DNA from: Bacteroidales bacterium
GTDB taxonomy: Bacteria; Bacteroidota; Bacteroidia; Bacteroidales; Tenuifilaceae
Direction: 5' to 3'
Assembly (NCBI GenBank): GCA_011045955.1
Contig: DSBV01000016.1
Location: 1-40,033, forward strand
DNA: 40,033 nt
Below are positions 27,135 through 35,091 of this stretch, in pieces. Within the stretch, counting starts at the first letter, position 1. Every line of letters begins with the position of its first letter. Position numbers and translations under genes: made by a program. The notes under the pieces were generated by a model that saw only the letters and a list, made by a program, of their open reading frames with translations, ran no database searches and had not been told where the DNA came from.

Positions 27135-27785
27135 ATGCCAAAGGCTAACTCTATTACACATGGCGATATACAGATAGCCACATGGCTAATAGCCGAAAGT
27201 GTGGAGCAACTAAAAACTCTAACTGGTTATTTAGCTCCTTTACCAAAGAATGAATCGCGCCAACTGGAACGGCTTGCAACCGCTGTACTGCTGCAGTCCG
27301 AGGGATTACCTACTAGCTACAGCTACGACCAATGGGGTAGGCCACACATCCCGGGCAACGAGGTTTTTATCTCAATAACTCATACCAATGGGCTTGCTGC
27401 TATTGCCCATTCAATGAATCAACCCGTTGGTATAGATGCTGAATTTTTAGGGCGCGATTTTCAAAAGGTTTCAGGGAAATATCTTACTGAACGTGAGTCT
27501 TTTCAAGCAAATGCTTACTCCAATGTGCAATTTGCCCTAATCTGGTGCGCAAAGGAAGCCATCTACAAGTTACCTTGGCCAAACAGTTTAGTGTTTAATT
27601 CTGATATTGAGGTTATTGTTGAAGACGATACGCTTAGGCGTGGTTGGCTTCTAGCAAAAGTTCAGAATGCAGGTGAGTGGGTAACGTTGAAAGTTTTTTT
27701 TACCTTTATCAACCAATACTGCCTTACATGGGTTGGCATGAACACCTTTTTATTTAAATGGGTACAGTTTACGATGAAATTGTAA
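27135..27785 (+). CDS. 4'-phosphopantetheinyl transferase superfamily protein
   Basis: Transfers the phosphopantetheine arm of CoA to a serine of a carrier protein. The Mg-binding motif VGIDAEFLGRDF (Asp101) and the second motif WCAKEAIYKL (about 137-146) are both present. An upstream SITHTNGLAAIA (80-91) matches the CoA-contacting SISH region of Sfp-type enzymes. At 216 aa it is of Sfp/AcpT type rather than the small AcpS. It begins eight bases after gldD and overlaps the next gene by 28 bases. The partner carrier protein is unknown; fatty-acid ACP is one possibility. Confidence 0.87.
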   Translation: MPKANSITHGDIQIATWLIAESVEQLKTLTGYLAPLPKNESRQLERLATAVLLQSEGLPTSYSYDQWGRPHIPGNEVFISITHTNGLAAIAHSMNQPVGIDAEFLGRDFQKVSGKYLTERESFQANAYSNVQFALIWCAKEAIYKLPWPNSLVFNSDIEVIVEDDTLRRGWLLAKVQNAGEWVTLKVFFTFINQYCLTWVGMNTFLFKWVQFTMKL

Positions 27786-28450
27786 AGGGCGGACTTGCCG
27801 TACTGCTCGACCCCGATAAGGAGTCGCAGGTTAACGTTGATGCCATTGTTGCCAATGGGCAACAGGCTGGTGCTTCAATATTGCTTGTTGGAGGTAGTTT
27901 GGTTACCAAACCACTCGATGATTTCGTAGTCAATCTCAGGGCTTCAACATCGCTTCCGGTAGTGGTTTTCCCGGGTAGTGCCATGCAGTTTTCCCCCAAT
28001 GCCGATGCCATTCTTTTCCTATCGCTTATTTCCGGACGTAACCCCGATTTTTTAATAGGCCACCACGCAACTGTAGCCCCAATGGTAAAGCGGAGTGGTG
28101 TTGAGGTAATCCCAACTGGATACATTTTAATTGATGGGGGAACTCCTACATCGGTTCAGTACATGAGCCAAACCATGCCTATACCCGCCAGTAAGCCCGA
28201 CATAGCAGTGGCAACCGCCATTGCAGGCGAACTCCTTGGATTACAAGCCATTTATCTTGAAGCAGGAAGCGGCGCAAAAAATGCAGTTCCCGCCAAGTTA
28301 ATTGAGGCGGTTAGAAATGCCATTTCAATTCCGCTAATAGTAGGCGGGGGTATTCGCACCAAGCAACAGTATTCCGATGCCCGTAATGCCGGTGCTGACC
28401 TTGTAGTGGTTGGCAATGGGTTGGAGGAGAATCCGAAAATGTTTAGTTAG
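27758..28450 (+). CDS. Geranylgeranylglyceryl/prenylglyceryl phosphate synthase homologue
   Basis: TIM-barrel prenyltransferase that joins a prenyl diphosphate to sn-glycerol-1-phosphate, the first step of archaeal-type ether lipids. Visible motifs are AVLLDPDKE at the N-terminus, FPGSAMQFSPNADAILFLSL, YLEAGSGAKNAVP and, at the C-terminus, VGGGIRTKQQ plus LVVVGNGLEEN for the phosphate site. At 230 aa it fits the group II GGGPS clade that includes experimentally studied Bacteroidota enzymes. Its ATG lies inside the transferase gene. The cellular product in bacteria is uncertain; prenyl chain length cannot be told from reading alone. Confidence 0.87.
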   Translation: MGTVYDEIVKGGLAVLLDPDKESQVNVDAIVANGQQAGASILLVGGSLVTKPLDDFVVNLRASTSLPVVVFPGSAMQFSPNADAILFLSLISGRNPDFLIGHHATVAPMVKRSGVEVIPTGYILIDGGTPTSVQYMSQTMPIPASKPDIAVATAIAGELLGLQAIYLEAGSGAKNAVPAKLIEAVRNAISIPLIVGGGIRTKQQYSDARNAGADLVVVGNGLEENPKMFS

Positions 28451-30100
28451 CTACTCAAGCATCTCCTTTATTGGAGAACCCGTTGCACCATTGGGCCAGG
28501 TTATCCCTAAAAGTATCGAAAGTGTAGGGGCAATATCGTTGATGTAAACGGGGGTAAGTACCGATTTCCGTTTGGCCTTCCAGCCATAGAATATCAGGGG
28601 AACATGCGAGTCGTAATTGTAGGGTGAGTTGGCCGAGGTCACTTTGCCGTTACGCTCAACCCATCCAGGTTCAAGGTTGATGATTACATCGCCTGAGCGG
28701 CGTTGGTTGTAGCTGTTCTGGAACTTAACCATTATCCCGTTTGCGAAATTTCCGTTTTGTAGGTTATGTGCAGTGGTGCTATTGGAAACGCCGCTAAATT
28801 CGAGCATAAAATCAGCAACCTTTTGCTGGAAATCGGCAAGGTTGAGGTTGGAATCCTCAATTAGTTTACGGTTCAGGTAGATCTGTTTATCGTGATACCC
28901 AGTAATCCAATTGCCCTGCCCGTAAAGGGCATTCAGGTAGCTGCCTAAAAGTATCATTGCTTTTTTGGGGTCGAAGTAACCACTAGGAATCTTCGATTTT
29001 TCCAAGTAATCGGGAGTTGATGCTACGCCTTGATCGGAAGTTAAAACAACCAGGCAATTTTGAAGGCCCACTGTGGCATCGATATAATTTAGGAAATGTT
29101 CCATTTCCTTATCGAGTCGCAGGTATGTGTCTTCCATTTCAATAGAGTGTGGCCCAAACTTGCCGCCAATGATTCGGTTTGCGCTAAAAGTTACACATAG
29201 TAAATCGGGATGCTCATCCACCCCAAGGTTCTCGCCAGCTATGGCTGCAATGGCAAGATCTTTTGTAAGTAAATTGCCGTAAGGGTTTTCGAGTAGAACT
29301 TGATATTTAGTTTTTGGTTTTGGTTTTCCAATAACACCATCAACCATTCCTTTTAACTTTTTAAGCAAAGTCTTCTTTTTTTCCTCCGATTTAACCGATG
29401 CCGTATCGGCCTCTTCATAGTTTTCAATGGGTTGAAGCGCTTTCCATTCCCTTTCGGTATATAGTTTTGCAAATCCTTTCATGTTAAAGGTATCGACCCA
29501 TGCGGGCAAATTTTCGGTGAAATAGTTACTGCTTACCCACAAACCTTTCTCGGTATCGAACCAAAAAATGCCATTAGCGCTATGGCCCGCAAGTAGAATG
29601 GCGGAGCCTGCATCGAGCGAAATGCTTATTACTTTTGAATACGAATTGCTTAACCGTAGTTCATCGCCAAAGGTGCTTGTAATTAGGTTTTTAGCTGAAT
29701 ATTTTCCGTTAAAGAAACTCCCTCCCACGGTATTTACCTTTTCGTCGGCAACAGCATGAATCTCTTGTCGCGAATATCTCGAAAACCACTTGTCGGAAAT
29801 TATCCCATGAACCGATGGGTTAGCGCCAGTTGATATAGTAGCCAGGCCTGGGTAGGGTTGTGTGAGTAGGTAGTTGTAGCGTGCGTTCCGACAATATGTG
29901 CCATCGTTCACCAAACGTTTAAATCCATTGTCTCCAAACTTGTCCCAGTAACGGCTAAGGTAGTCGAACCGCATTTGGCTAACAACTATTTGAACAATTA
30001 GCCTGGGCTTTCCCGATGGAATTGATCTGTTTATCTGAGTCTTGGAGGGGGAGCTTATTAACAAAAATACAATTAGCAACTGCAATATTAAAAGGCGCAT
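28451..30100 (-). CDS. PafA-like alkaline phosphatase superfamily protein, probably catalytically dead
   Basis: Secreted protein (signal peptide about 1-21, then SKTQINRS) with the overall PafA-type layout: QIVVSQMRFDYLSRYW (37-52), ISTGANPSVHGI (89-100), FGPHSIEMEDTYLRLD (315-330), VVLTSDQGV (351-359) and YNYDSHVPLIFYG (494-506). Aligned by eye with active PafA, the metal Asp38 is Ser41, nucleophile Thr79 is Pro82, Asp305/His309 are Arg309/Gly313, and the Asp-His pair is Asp356-Gln357. The KDR substrate loop is Asp-Ala-Gly (163-165). Only the equivalents of Asp352 and His486 remain. A Lys/Glu-rich insertion occupies about 230-265. It starts 14 bases after the M14 peptidase stop, probably as one operon. 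I call it a pseudoenzyme by inference; the frame is intact. Confidence 0.85.
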   Translation of the reverse strand: MRLLILQLLIVFLLISSPSKTQINRSIPSGKPRLIVQIVVSQMRFDYLSRYWDKFGDNGFKRLVNDGTYCRNARYNYLLTQPYPGLATISTGANPSVHGIISDKWFSRYSRQEIHAVADEKVNTVGGSFFNGKYSAKNLITSTFGDELRLSNSYSKVISISLDAGSAILLAGHSANGIFWFDTEKGLWVSSNYFTENLPAWVDTFNMKGFAKLYTEREWKALQPIENYEEADTASVKSEEKKKTLLKKLKGMVDGVIGKPKPKTKYQVLLENPYGNLLTKDLAIAAIAGENLGVDEHPDLLCVTFSANRIIGGKFGPHSIEMEDTYLRLDKEMEHFLNYIDATVGLQNCLVVLTSDQGVASTPDYLEKSKIPSGYFDPKKAMILLGSYLNALYGQGNWITGYHDKQIYLNRKLIEDSNLNLADFQQKVADFMLEFSGVSNSTTAHNLQNGNFANGIMVKFQNSYNQRRSGDVIINLEPGWVERNGKVTSANSPYNYDSHVPLIFYGWKAKRKSVLTPVYINDIAPTLSILLGITWPNGATGSPIKEMLE

Positions 30101-30114
30101 ATCTATTTAAAATT

Positions 30115-32673
30115 TTATGGTTTCGTAAAAATTATCTTGTCTGTTAAAGTTTTGCTACCATTTCTTGTAACTAAAAAGTAGATGCCTGGCGGAATGTCAA
30201 TTTCATCTCTATTTATCACTATATTAAACGATTCTTCTATAACATTTTCATTGTAAAGTCGTGCAACTGGTTTGCCGGTTAAATCGACTAAACTAATTGA
30301 TACATTACCCTTGAAATCATTTAAATTGATGGTAAAATTGTTTTCTGCCGGGTTAGGGAATATGGTTATTGGGTTGTTTGCTTCATTAATTGGCGAATAG
30401 GTAGGGTATATTGATATCCTGTAGATAGTGTCGCTTGTAATTCGAAGTTCACCTGAATAGGTGTAGTATCCATCTTTTGAAATGGTGAAGGGATGGGATA
30501 GCCCAAACGGCACGTTACTAAAAACGGATATCCCGTTTTGGTCGGTTTGTTTTTGCTCATTATTAAAACTGATGGTGGCTGCTTCTACAGGTTTTTCAAG
30601 TGTTTTAACCTCAAAAGTAGCGCTGAAATGGGCATCGAAGTTCGATGAGTAGTTAACCTGCTGCCACTTTAATTCAACCACACCGCTGCCAATAAGGTTA
30701 TTCTCTGAGTAAACCTTTAGGTTTACAATTGTGTCGAGCGGATATTTTTGAAAGGCAACCATTCCGTTGGTACCGGTTGTTTTAGTACTATCGCCAAGAA
30801 CAATTTTAAGATTGTCATATGCAGCTGAGTTGATTGTTGTTGTTAACGCTAATTGTCCATTGCATTTTGGCAAAACTATATCGTCAATGTAAACACAATC
30901 GGAACCAGCATTTCCTGAACCATCTTTTACGTACATCCATCTGAGTTGATGTGCTCCCTTGTCAAGTATTGTCGTAAATTTTGTCCAGTTGACATAGCCG
31001 CTCCATAAACCTTGTAGTTTATCATCAATGTAGAACTTGAAAAAATCGTATTTTGCTTCGGACGAAACCTTAAAGTAAAATGAGAAAATGCCAGCTTCGC
31101 GGATATCAACATCTAAAGCGCAGGTTGTTGATTGTGAATCGCCAATGGCTGGCGATCTTAGGCTATATGTGCCACTATTGGCAGCAAGATTGGTTCTAAC
31201 CCAATTGCCATATGTGAAATTGAAACGCTCTGGTAAAGCTTGCTCAAAACTTTCCATAACTGGGGTTAACCCTTCAGGCTCAAGAGTAAAATTCAGAGGT
31301 ACAAATTCATTGGCCGCAATTGTGACCGATTTTATGCTAGGCTTGTATCCGTTTGCCAGAGCCGCCACCCGGTATGTGCCAGGTTCTATCATTCTAAAAA
31401 ATTGCCCGTTTGCCGGATTGGTTTTAACCGAGGAGTTAAACCTATCGTGATTGCAAACAACTATTTCGGCGTGTAGGGGTTCATTGGAGGTATTTTTTAC
31501 CGTTCCGCCAAAACCGTAAAGGGCATTTTTCAGGTAATTGATGAGCGAGGCTCGGTTATAATCCCAAAGCGTAGGGAGCAATTCGGAGCCAAGTAATTTG
31601 GTGTTTGATACTTCAATGGTTACCTCACGGCAACGGTGAAAGTAGTTCATGTAATCCTGGCGCCCACCGGTAATCACATACCAATCGCCACCATTGGTAA
31701 TGCCATTGTTAAATCCTGACATGTATGTTGATGGGCTATACTTATGTACCGTGTCAACGTATGCCCTTGAAATGCCTATGTACCAGTCGTTATCGGGGTG
31801 TTTTACCTGAGACGATGTCCACGTATCCCAGGGATAGTTTACCACTTCGGCTCCACCATGAAAGTTAGCCGATAGCACAAAATTGTGCTGTGCAGCAAAA
31901 TCCATCATGGCCTGTGTCTCGGGTTGCCATTGATTATTATCGGGGTGCTGTCCAGCTCTTGGGTCAGGGAAGTTTCGGTTTAAATCAACGCTGTTGGCAT
32001 TGTAACGTCTTGCGTATACCACGGTTGAATTGCTACCGTAATAGGTGCCATCTGGGTTAGCATTTGGGTTTATGTAGATTTGGAGGTTATCGACCAGTTC
32101 CTTTACCTGAGGTAGGGTGTTGTAGTTCGATAGCAGATAGTCGGCAAGCCTGAGCAGTAGAATGAACCCGGCGGTTTCATCGCCATGCATGGTACTGGTA
32201 TAAAAAACCTCGGGTTTCGGCTCATCGCTTTCCACGTTATCGGATATTTTTAGCACGTATAGCTTGCGCCCCTGAACGGTGGTTCCTATGGAATCGAGCT
32301 TGCAGAGGGTAGGGTAGTCGGCCTCAAACTTTTTCATCATAGCCCTGTACACTTCGTAGGTAGGGTACCTGTCCCAGGTTGCCATCCCGGCAACGGTTGT
32401 TGCCATTACAACTGCCTTGGCGTTTAACTCCGATGGGTGTGGAAGGATTTCAACCTCGTAGCCTAATTTTAGCAGTGCATCAAACTCCTGCTGGTTGGCA
32501 TAGGCGTAAACGGTATCGCCTTTTACATTATCAATGGAGATGGTTTGGGTTACTATGGTGTTTATTTTATTGCGGTTGGGTTCAATAAACTTAAAGTAAT
32601 ACTCAACGTTTTGCGAGTAACCCGAAAATGCTATTAGAGTTGAAAATATGAGTAAAAACTTTTGATAAGTCAT
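30115..32673 (-). CDS. Secreted M14 zinc carboxypeptidase with T9SS sorting domain
   Basis: Extracellular metallopeptidase of 852 aa. A signal peptide (1-20) is followed by a propeptide-like N-terminus and a M14 domain (about 100-380). Zn ligands His163 and Glu166 are in MHGDETAGF and His272 in NFHGGAEVVNYPW. VDLNRNFPD provides the substrate-binding arginine, and catalytic Glu354 is in VTIEVSN. A carboxypeptidase regulatory-like domain follows (about 392-460), then a jelly-roll/MAM-like region (about 470-610), another beta domain, and a C-terminal type A sorting domain (about 770-852, TIFPNPAENNFTINL through GIYFLVTRNG). The latter marks export by the type IX system and surface anchoring or release. 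Preceded by a TATATTTG promoter box. Confidence 0.9.
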   Translation of the reverse strand: MTYQKFLLIFSTLIAFSGYSQNVEYYFKFIEPNRNKINTIVTQTISIDNVKGDTVYAYANQQEFDALLKLGYEVEILPHPSELNAKAVVMATTVAGMATWDRYPTYEVYRAMMKKFEADYPTLCKLDSIGTTVQGRKLYVLKISDNVESDEPKPEVFYTSTMHGDETAGFILLLRLADYLLSNYNTLPQVKELVDNLQIYINPNANPDGTYYGSNSTVVYARRYNANSVDLNRNFPDPRAGQHPDNNQWQPETQAMMDFAAQHNFVLSANFHGGAEVVNYPWDTWTSSQVKHPDNDWYIGISRAYVDTVHKYSPSTYMSGFNNGITNGGDWYVITGGRQDYMNYFHRCREVTIEVSNTKLLGSELLPTLWDYNRASLINYLKNALYGFGGTVKNTSNEPLHAEIVVCNHDRFNSSVKTNPANGQFFRMIEPGTYRVAALANGYKPSIKSVTIAANEFVPLNFTLEPEGLTPVMESFEQALPERFNFTYGNWVRTNLAANSGTYSLRSPAIGDSQSTTCALDVDIREAGIFSFYFKVSSEAKYDFFKFYIDDKLQGLWSGYVNWTKFTTILDKGAHQLRWMYVKDGSGNAGSDCVYIDDIVLPKCNGQLALTTTINSAAYDNLKIVLGDSTKTTGTNGMVAFQKYPLDTIVNLKVYSENNLIGSGVVELKWQQVNYSSNFDAHFSATFEVKTLEKPVEAATISFNNEQKQTDQNGISVFSNVPFGLSHPFTISKDGYYTYSGELRITSDTIYRISIYPTYSPINEANNPITIFPNPAENNFTINLNDFKGNVSISLVDLTGKPVARLYNENVIEESFNIVINRDEIDIPPGIYFLVTRNGSKTLTDKIIFTKP

Positions 32674-32690
32674 CTCCCTGTATTTTATCC

Positions 32691-32698
32691 CAAATATA
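32691..32698 (-). promoter_or_regulatory. -7 promoter box upstream of the M14 peptidase gene
   Basis: Minus-strand TATATTTG fits TAnnTTTG exactly and ends 17 bases before the peptidase ATG at 32673. No clear TTTG is found 19-21 bases further upstream, so only the -7 part is supported. Confidence 0.45.
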
Positions 32699-32764
32699 AA
32701 ACTATTTTAGGGAGATTGGGTTGACTTTCCTAATAATTCAATTAGATAATTTAGATAATCAAAA

Positions 32765-33121
32765 TCATTGTATTAATTTGAGTGATAAAGGATACTCAAA
32801 ACGTTCCCCATTCGACGATTTTACTGAAGCCACAATGGTCATAATAAGCCCGAAAAGGTAAATGGCACCCAGCAGTACAAACCCAATTAATATTATTACC
32901 AGAATGCCAGCTATAATGGAATAAATGGTAAGCGAAAGTTGAAAATTCAGGGCAGCCTTCCCTTGCCTGTCAACCTCGGGGTACTCGTCTTTTTTCAGCA
33001 ACCAGAAAACCAGCGGCCCAATTACATTCCCAAAGGGGATAATTAATCCCGATAATGCCGAAAGATGACAGAGCATACTGAATGTACGCTCATCGTTGCA
33101 ACTGTAGTTGATATTTTCCAT
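32765..33121 (-). CDS. DUF4870 (Tic20-like) small membrane protein
   Basis: Inner-membrane protein of 118 aa with about three hydrophobic segments: CHLSALSGLIIPFGNVIGPL, LSLTIYSIIAGILVIILIGF and GAIYLFGLIMTIVASVKSSN. Between them the family signature VFWLLKKDEYPEVDRQGKAA is seen, with the conserved GKAALNFQLS. Function is unknown. It is monocistronic, between the M14 gene and ettA, both also on the minus strand but with their own signals. Confidence 0.85.
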   Translation of the reverse strand: MENINYSCNDERTFSMLCHLSALSGLIIPFGNVIGPLVFWLLKKDEYPEVDRQGKAALNFQLSLTIYSIIAGILVIILIGFVLLGAIYLFGLIMTIVASVKSSNGERFEYPLSLKLIQ

Positions 33122-33308
33122 ACATCAAAATTTATATAAAATTATGAAAAACTTCGTTAAGTTGCTGCATGGGTTGAGGATAATATTCGGAATAAATTGG
33201 AATGATTCGGAATTAGCAAAATTGATAAGAATATGATGAGTTAAATGAAGTTAGAGAAATAAAATGGCAAGCGCAGCCTGTTGATGGCTTCAGTAAATAT
33301 TAAAAGTT

Positions 33309-33337
33309 AAAAAAGCCGGCAAGTATCCGGCTTTTAA
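33309..33337 (-). terminator. Intrinsic terminator of ettA
   Basis: AAAAGCCGG (33311-33319) pairs with CCGGCTTTT (33327-33335) around a seven-base loop. On the minus strand the stem follows directly after the ettA stop and ends in TTTTTTAAC. A classic terminator shape. Confidence 0.8.
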
Positions 33338-35011
33338 TTATTCCATTAGCTTGCGGTATTTAATTCTGTGGGGTGTATCGTCGCCAAGCCGTTTCTTTTT
33401 ATTTTCTTCGTACTCAGAATAACTCCCTTCAAAAAAGTACACCTGGGAGTTGCCCTCAAAGGCAAGGATATGGGTGGCAATGCGGTCGAGAAACCAACGG
33501 TCGTGCGAGATAACCACGGCGCATCCGGCAAAGTTTTCCAAACCCTCTTCCAATGCACGTAGTGTGTTAACATCGATATCGTTGGTGGGCTCGTCGAGCA
33601 GGATCACGTTACCTTCTTCTTTAAGAGAAAGGGCAAGGTGTAACCTGTTACGTTCGCCACCGGAGAGCATTCCACACTTTTTTTCCTGATCGGCACCGGA
33701 AAAGTTGAATCGTGCCACGTAGGCACGGGCATTTATTTGCCGGCCACCCAGCACGATATTATCGGCACCGCCCGATATCACCTCAAAAACGGTTTTATTG
33801 GGATCAATAGCCTTGTGTTGTTGGTCAACATAGGCTAACTTTACGGTTTCACCAACCCGGAAATCGCCACTATCGGGCTTTTCAAGACCCATGATAAGTC
33901 GGAATAGTGTGGTTTTCCCTGCCCCGTTTGGGCCAATTACCCCTACAATTCCGTTGGGTGGCAGCTTGAACGAGAGATTCTCAAAGAGTAACTTATCGCC
34001 GTAGGCCTTTGAAACATTATTGGTTTCAATTACCAAATCGCCAAGGCGTGGGCCATTGGGAATGAAAATCTCAAGTTTTTCTTCCTTTTGCTTTACATCT
34101 TCGTTCAGCAGTTTGTCGTATGCCGATAGGCGTGCCTTGGATTTTGCATGACGAGCCTTGGGCGACATGCGTACCCACTCCAGTTCGCGCTCAAGGGTTT
34201 TACGCCGTTTGCTTTCCTGTTTTTCTTCCTGAGCCAATCGTATGGACTTTTGCTCCAACCACGAGGAGTAGTTCCCCTTCCAGGGTATACCCTCGCCACG
34301 GTCTAGCTCAAGTATCCAGCCTGCAACATTATCAAGGAAGTATCGGTCGTGGGTTATTGCAATTACAGTTCCCTTGTACTGTTGGAGGTGCATCTCGAGC
34401 CACTGAACCGAATCAGCGTCCAGATGGTTGGTTGGCTCATCCAGTAGCAGCACGTCGGGCTGCTGGAGCAGGAGCCGGCAAAGGGCAACACGGCGGCGCT
34501 CGCCACCGGAGAGTACCTTTACATGTGTATCGGCATCGGGGCAACGGAGAGCATCCATGGCACGCTCAAGCTTCGAATCGAGGTTCCAGGCATCCAAGTG
34601 GTCTAACTTTTCGGTTAGTTCGCCCTGCCGTTCAATCAGCTTGTTCATCTCGTCATCGCTCATGGGCTCGGCAAAGCGGGCGTTAACCTCTTCGTACTCC
34701 TTTAGCAGGTCAACTACCTCCTGCACGCCCTCCTCCACAACTTGACGTACAGTTTTACTATCGTCGAGGTGAGGCTCCTGTTCCAGGTATCCCACCGTAT
34801 AACCGGGCGAGAAAATCACCTCGCCTTCGTACGATTTCTCAACCCCAGCTATTATCTTCATCAAAGTTGACTTCCCTGAACCGTTTAACCCGATGATGCC
34901 AATTTTAGCACCATAGAAAAACGACAGGTAGATATTGTTCAGCACCCTTTTGTGGGGGGGGAAGGTTTTACTCACCCCCACCATGGAAAAGATAATTTTT
35001 TCGTCGGCCAT
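33338..35011 (-). CDS. ettA: Energy-dependent translational throttle protein EttA (ABC-F)
   Basis: Soluble ABC-F ATPase that binds the ribosomal E site and tunes the first elongation steps to energy level. It has two ABC domains: Walker A GLNGSGKST (41-49) with signature LSGGERRRVALCR, and Walker A GPNGAGKTT with signature LSGGERNRLHLALS. Both have LLDEPTN Walker B motifs. Between them is the linker with MSPKARHAKSKARLSAYDKL, typical of the family. I chose ATG 35011, which gives MADEKIIFSM and 557 aa, the usual EttA length; the frame extends upstream into the preceding gene's terminator. EttA is favoured over Uup or YbiT by length and N-terminus. Confidence 0.93.
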   Translation of the reverse strand: MADEKIIFSMVGVSKTFPPHKRVLNNIYLSFFYGAKIGIIGLNGSGKSTLMKIIAGVEKSYEGEVIFSPGYTVGYLEQEPHLDDSKTVRQVVEEGVQEVVDLLKEYEEVNARFAEPMSDDEMNKLIERQGELTEKLDHLDAWNLDSKLERAMDALRCPDADTHVKVLSGGERRRVALCRLLLQQPDVLLLDEPTNHLDADSVQWLEMHLQQYKGTVIAITHDRYFLDNVAGWILELDRGEGIPWKGNYSSWLEQKSIRLAQEEKQESKRRKTLERELEWVRMSPKARHAKSKARLSAYDKLLNEDVKQKEEKLEIFIPNGPRLGDLVIETNNVSKAYGDKLLFENLSFKLPPNGIVGVIGPNGAGKTTLFRLIMGLEKPDSGDFRVGETVKLAYVDQQHKAIDPNKTVFEVISGGADNIVLGGRQINARAYVARFNFSGADQEKKCGMLSGGERNRLHLALSLKEEGNVILLDEPTNDIDVNTLRALEEGLENFAGCAVVISHDRWFLDRIATHILAFEGNSQVYFFEGSYSEYEENKKKRLGDDTPHRIKYRKLME

Positions 35012-35039
35012 TGTAATTTCGTTTTCAGCTGTAAAAATA

Positions 35040-35069
35040 ACCGCCGACAGGCAAATCCCCGACGGCGGT
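35040..35069 (-). terminator. Intrinsic terminator of the 35.1-35.9 kb gene
   Basis: ACCGCCG (35040-35046) pairs with CGGCGGT (35063-35069), and inner bases can extend the pairing. On the minus strand it is followed by TATTTTTAC. It lies 22 bases past the stop of the gene at 35092 and 28 bases before the ettA start, so ettA needs its own promoter. Confidence 0.75.
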
Positions 35070-35091
35070 CTCAAAATATTTTTAAAATACT

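Noticed and set aside
34120-34686. A 188-codon plus-strand open frame.
   Set aside because: It is antisense to ettA and has low-complexity Arg/Gly/His composition with no domain; a shadow of a conserved gene.
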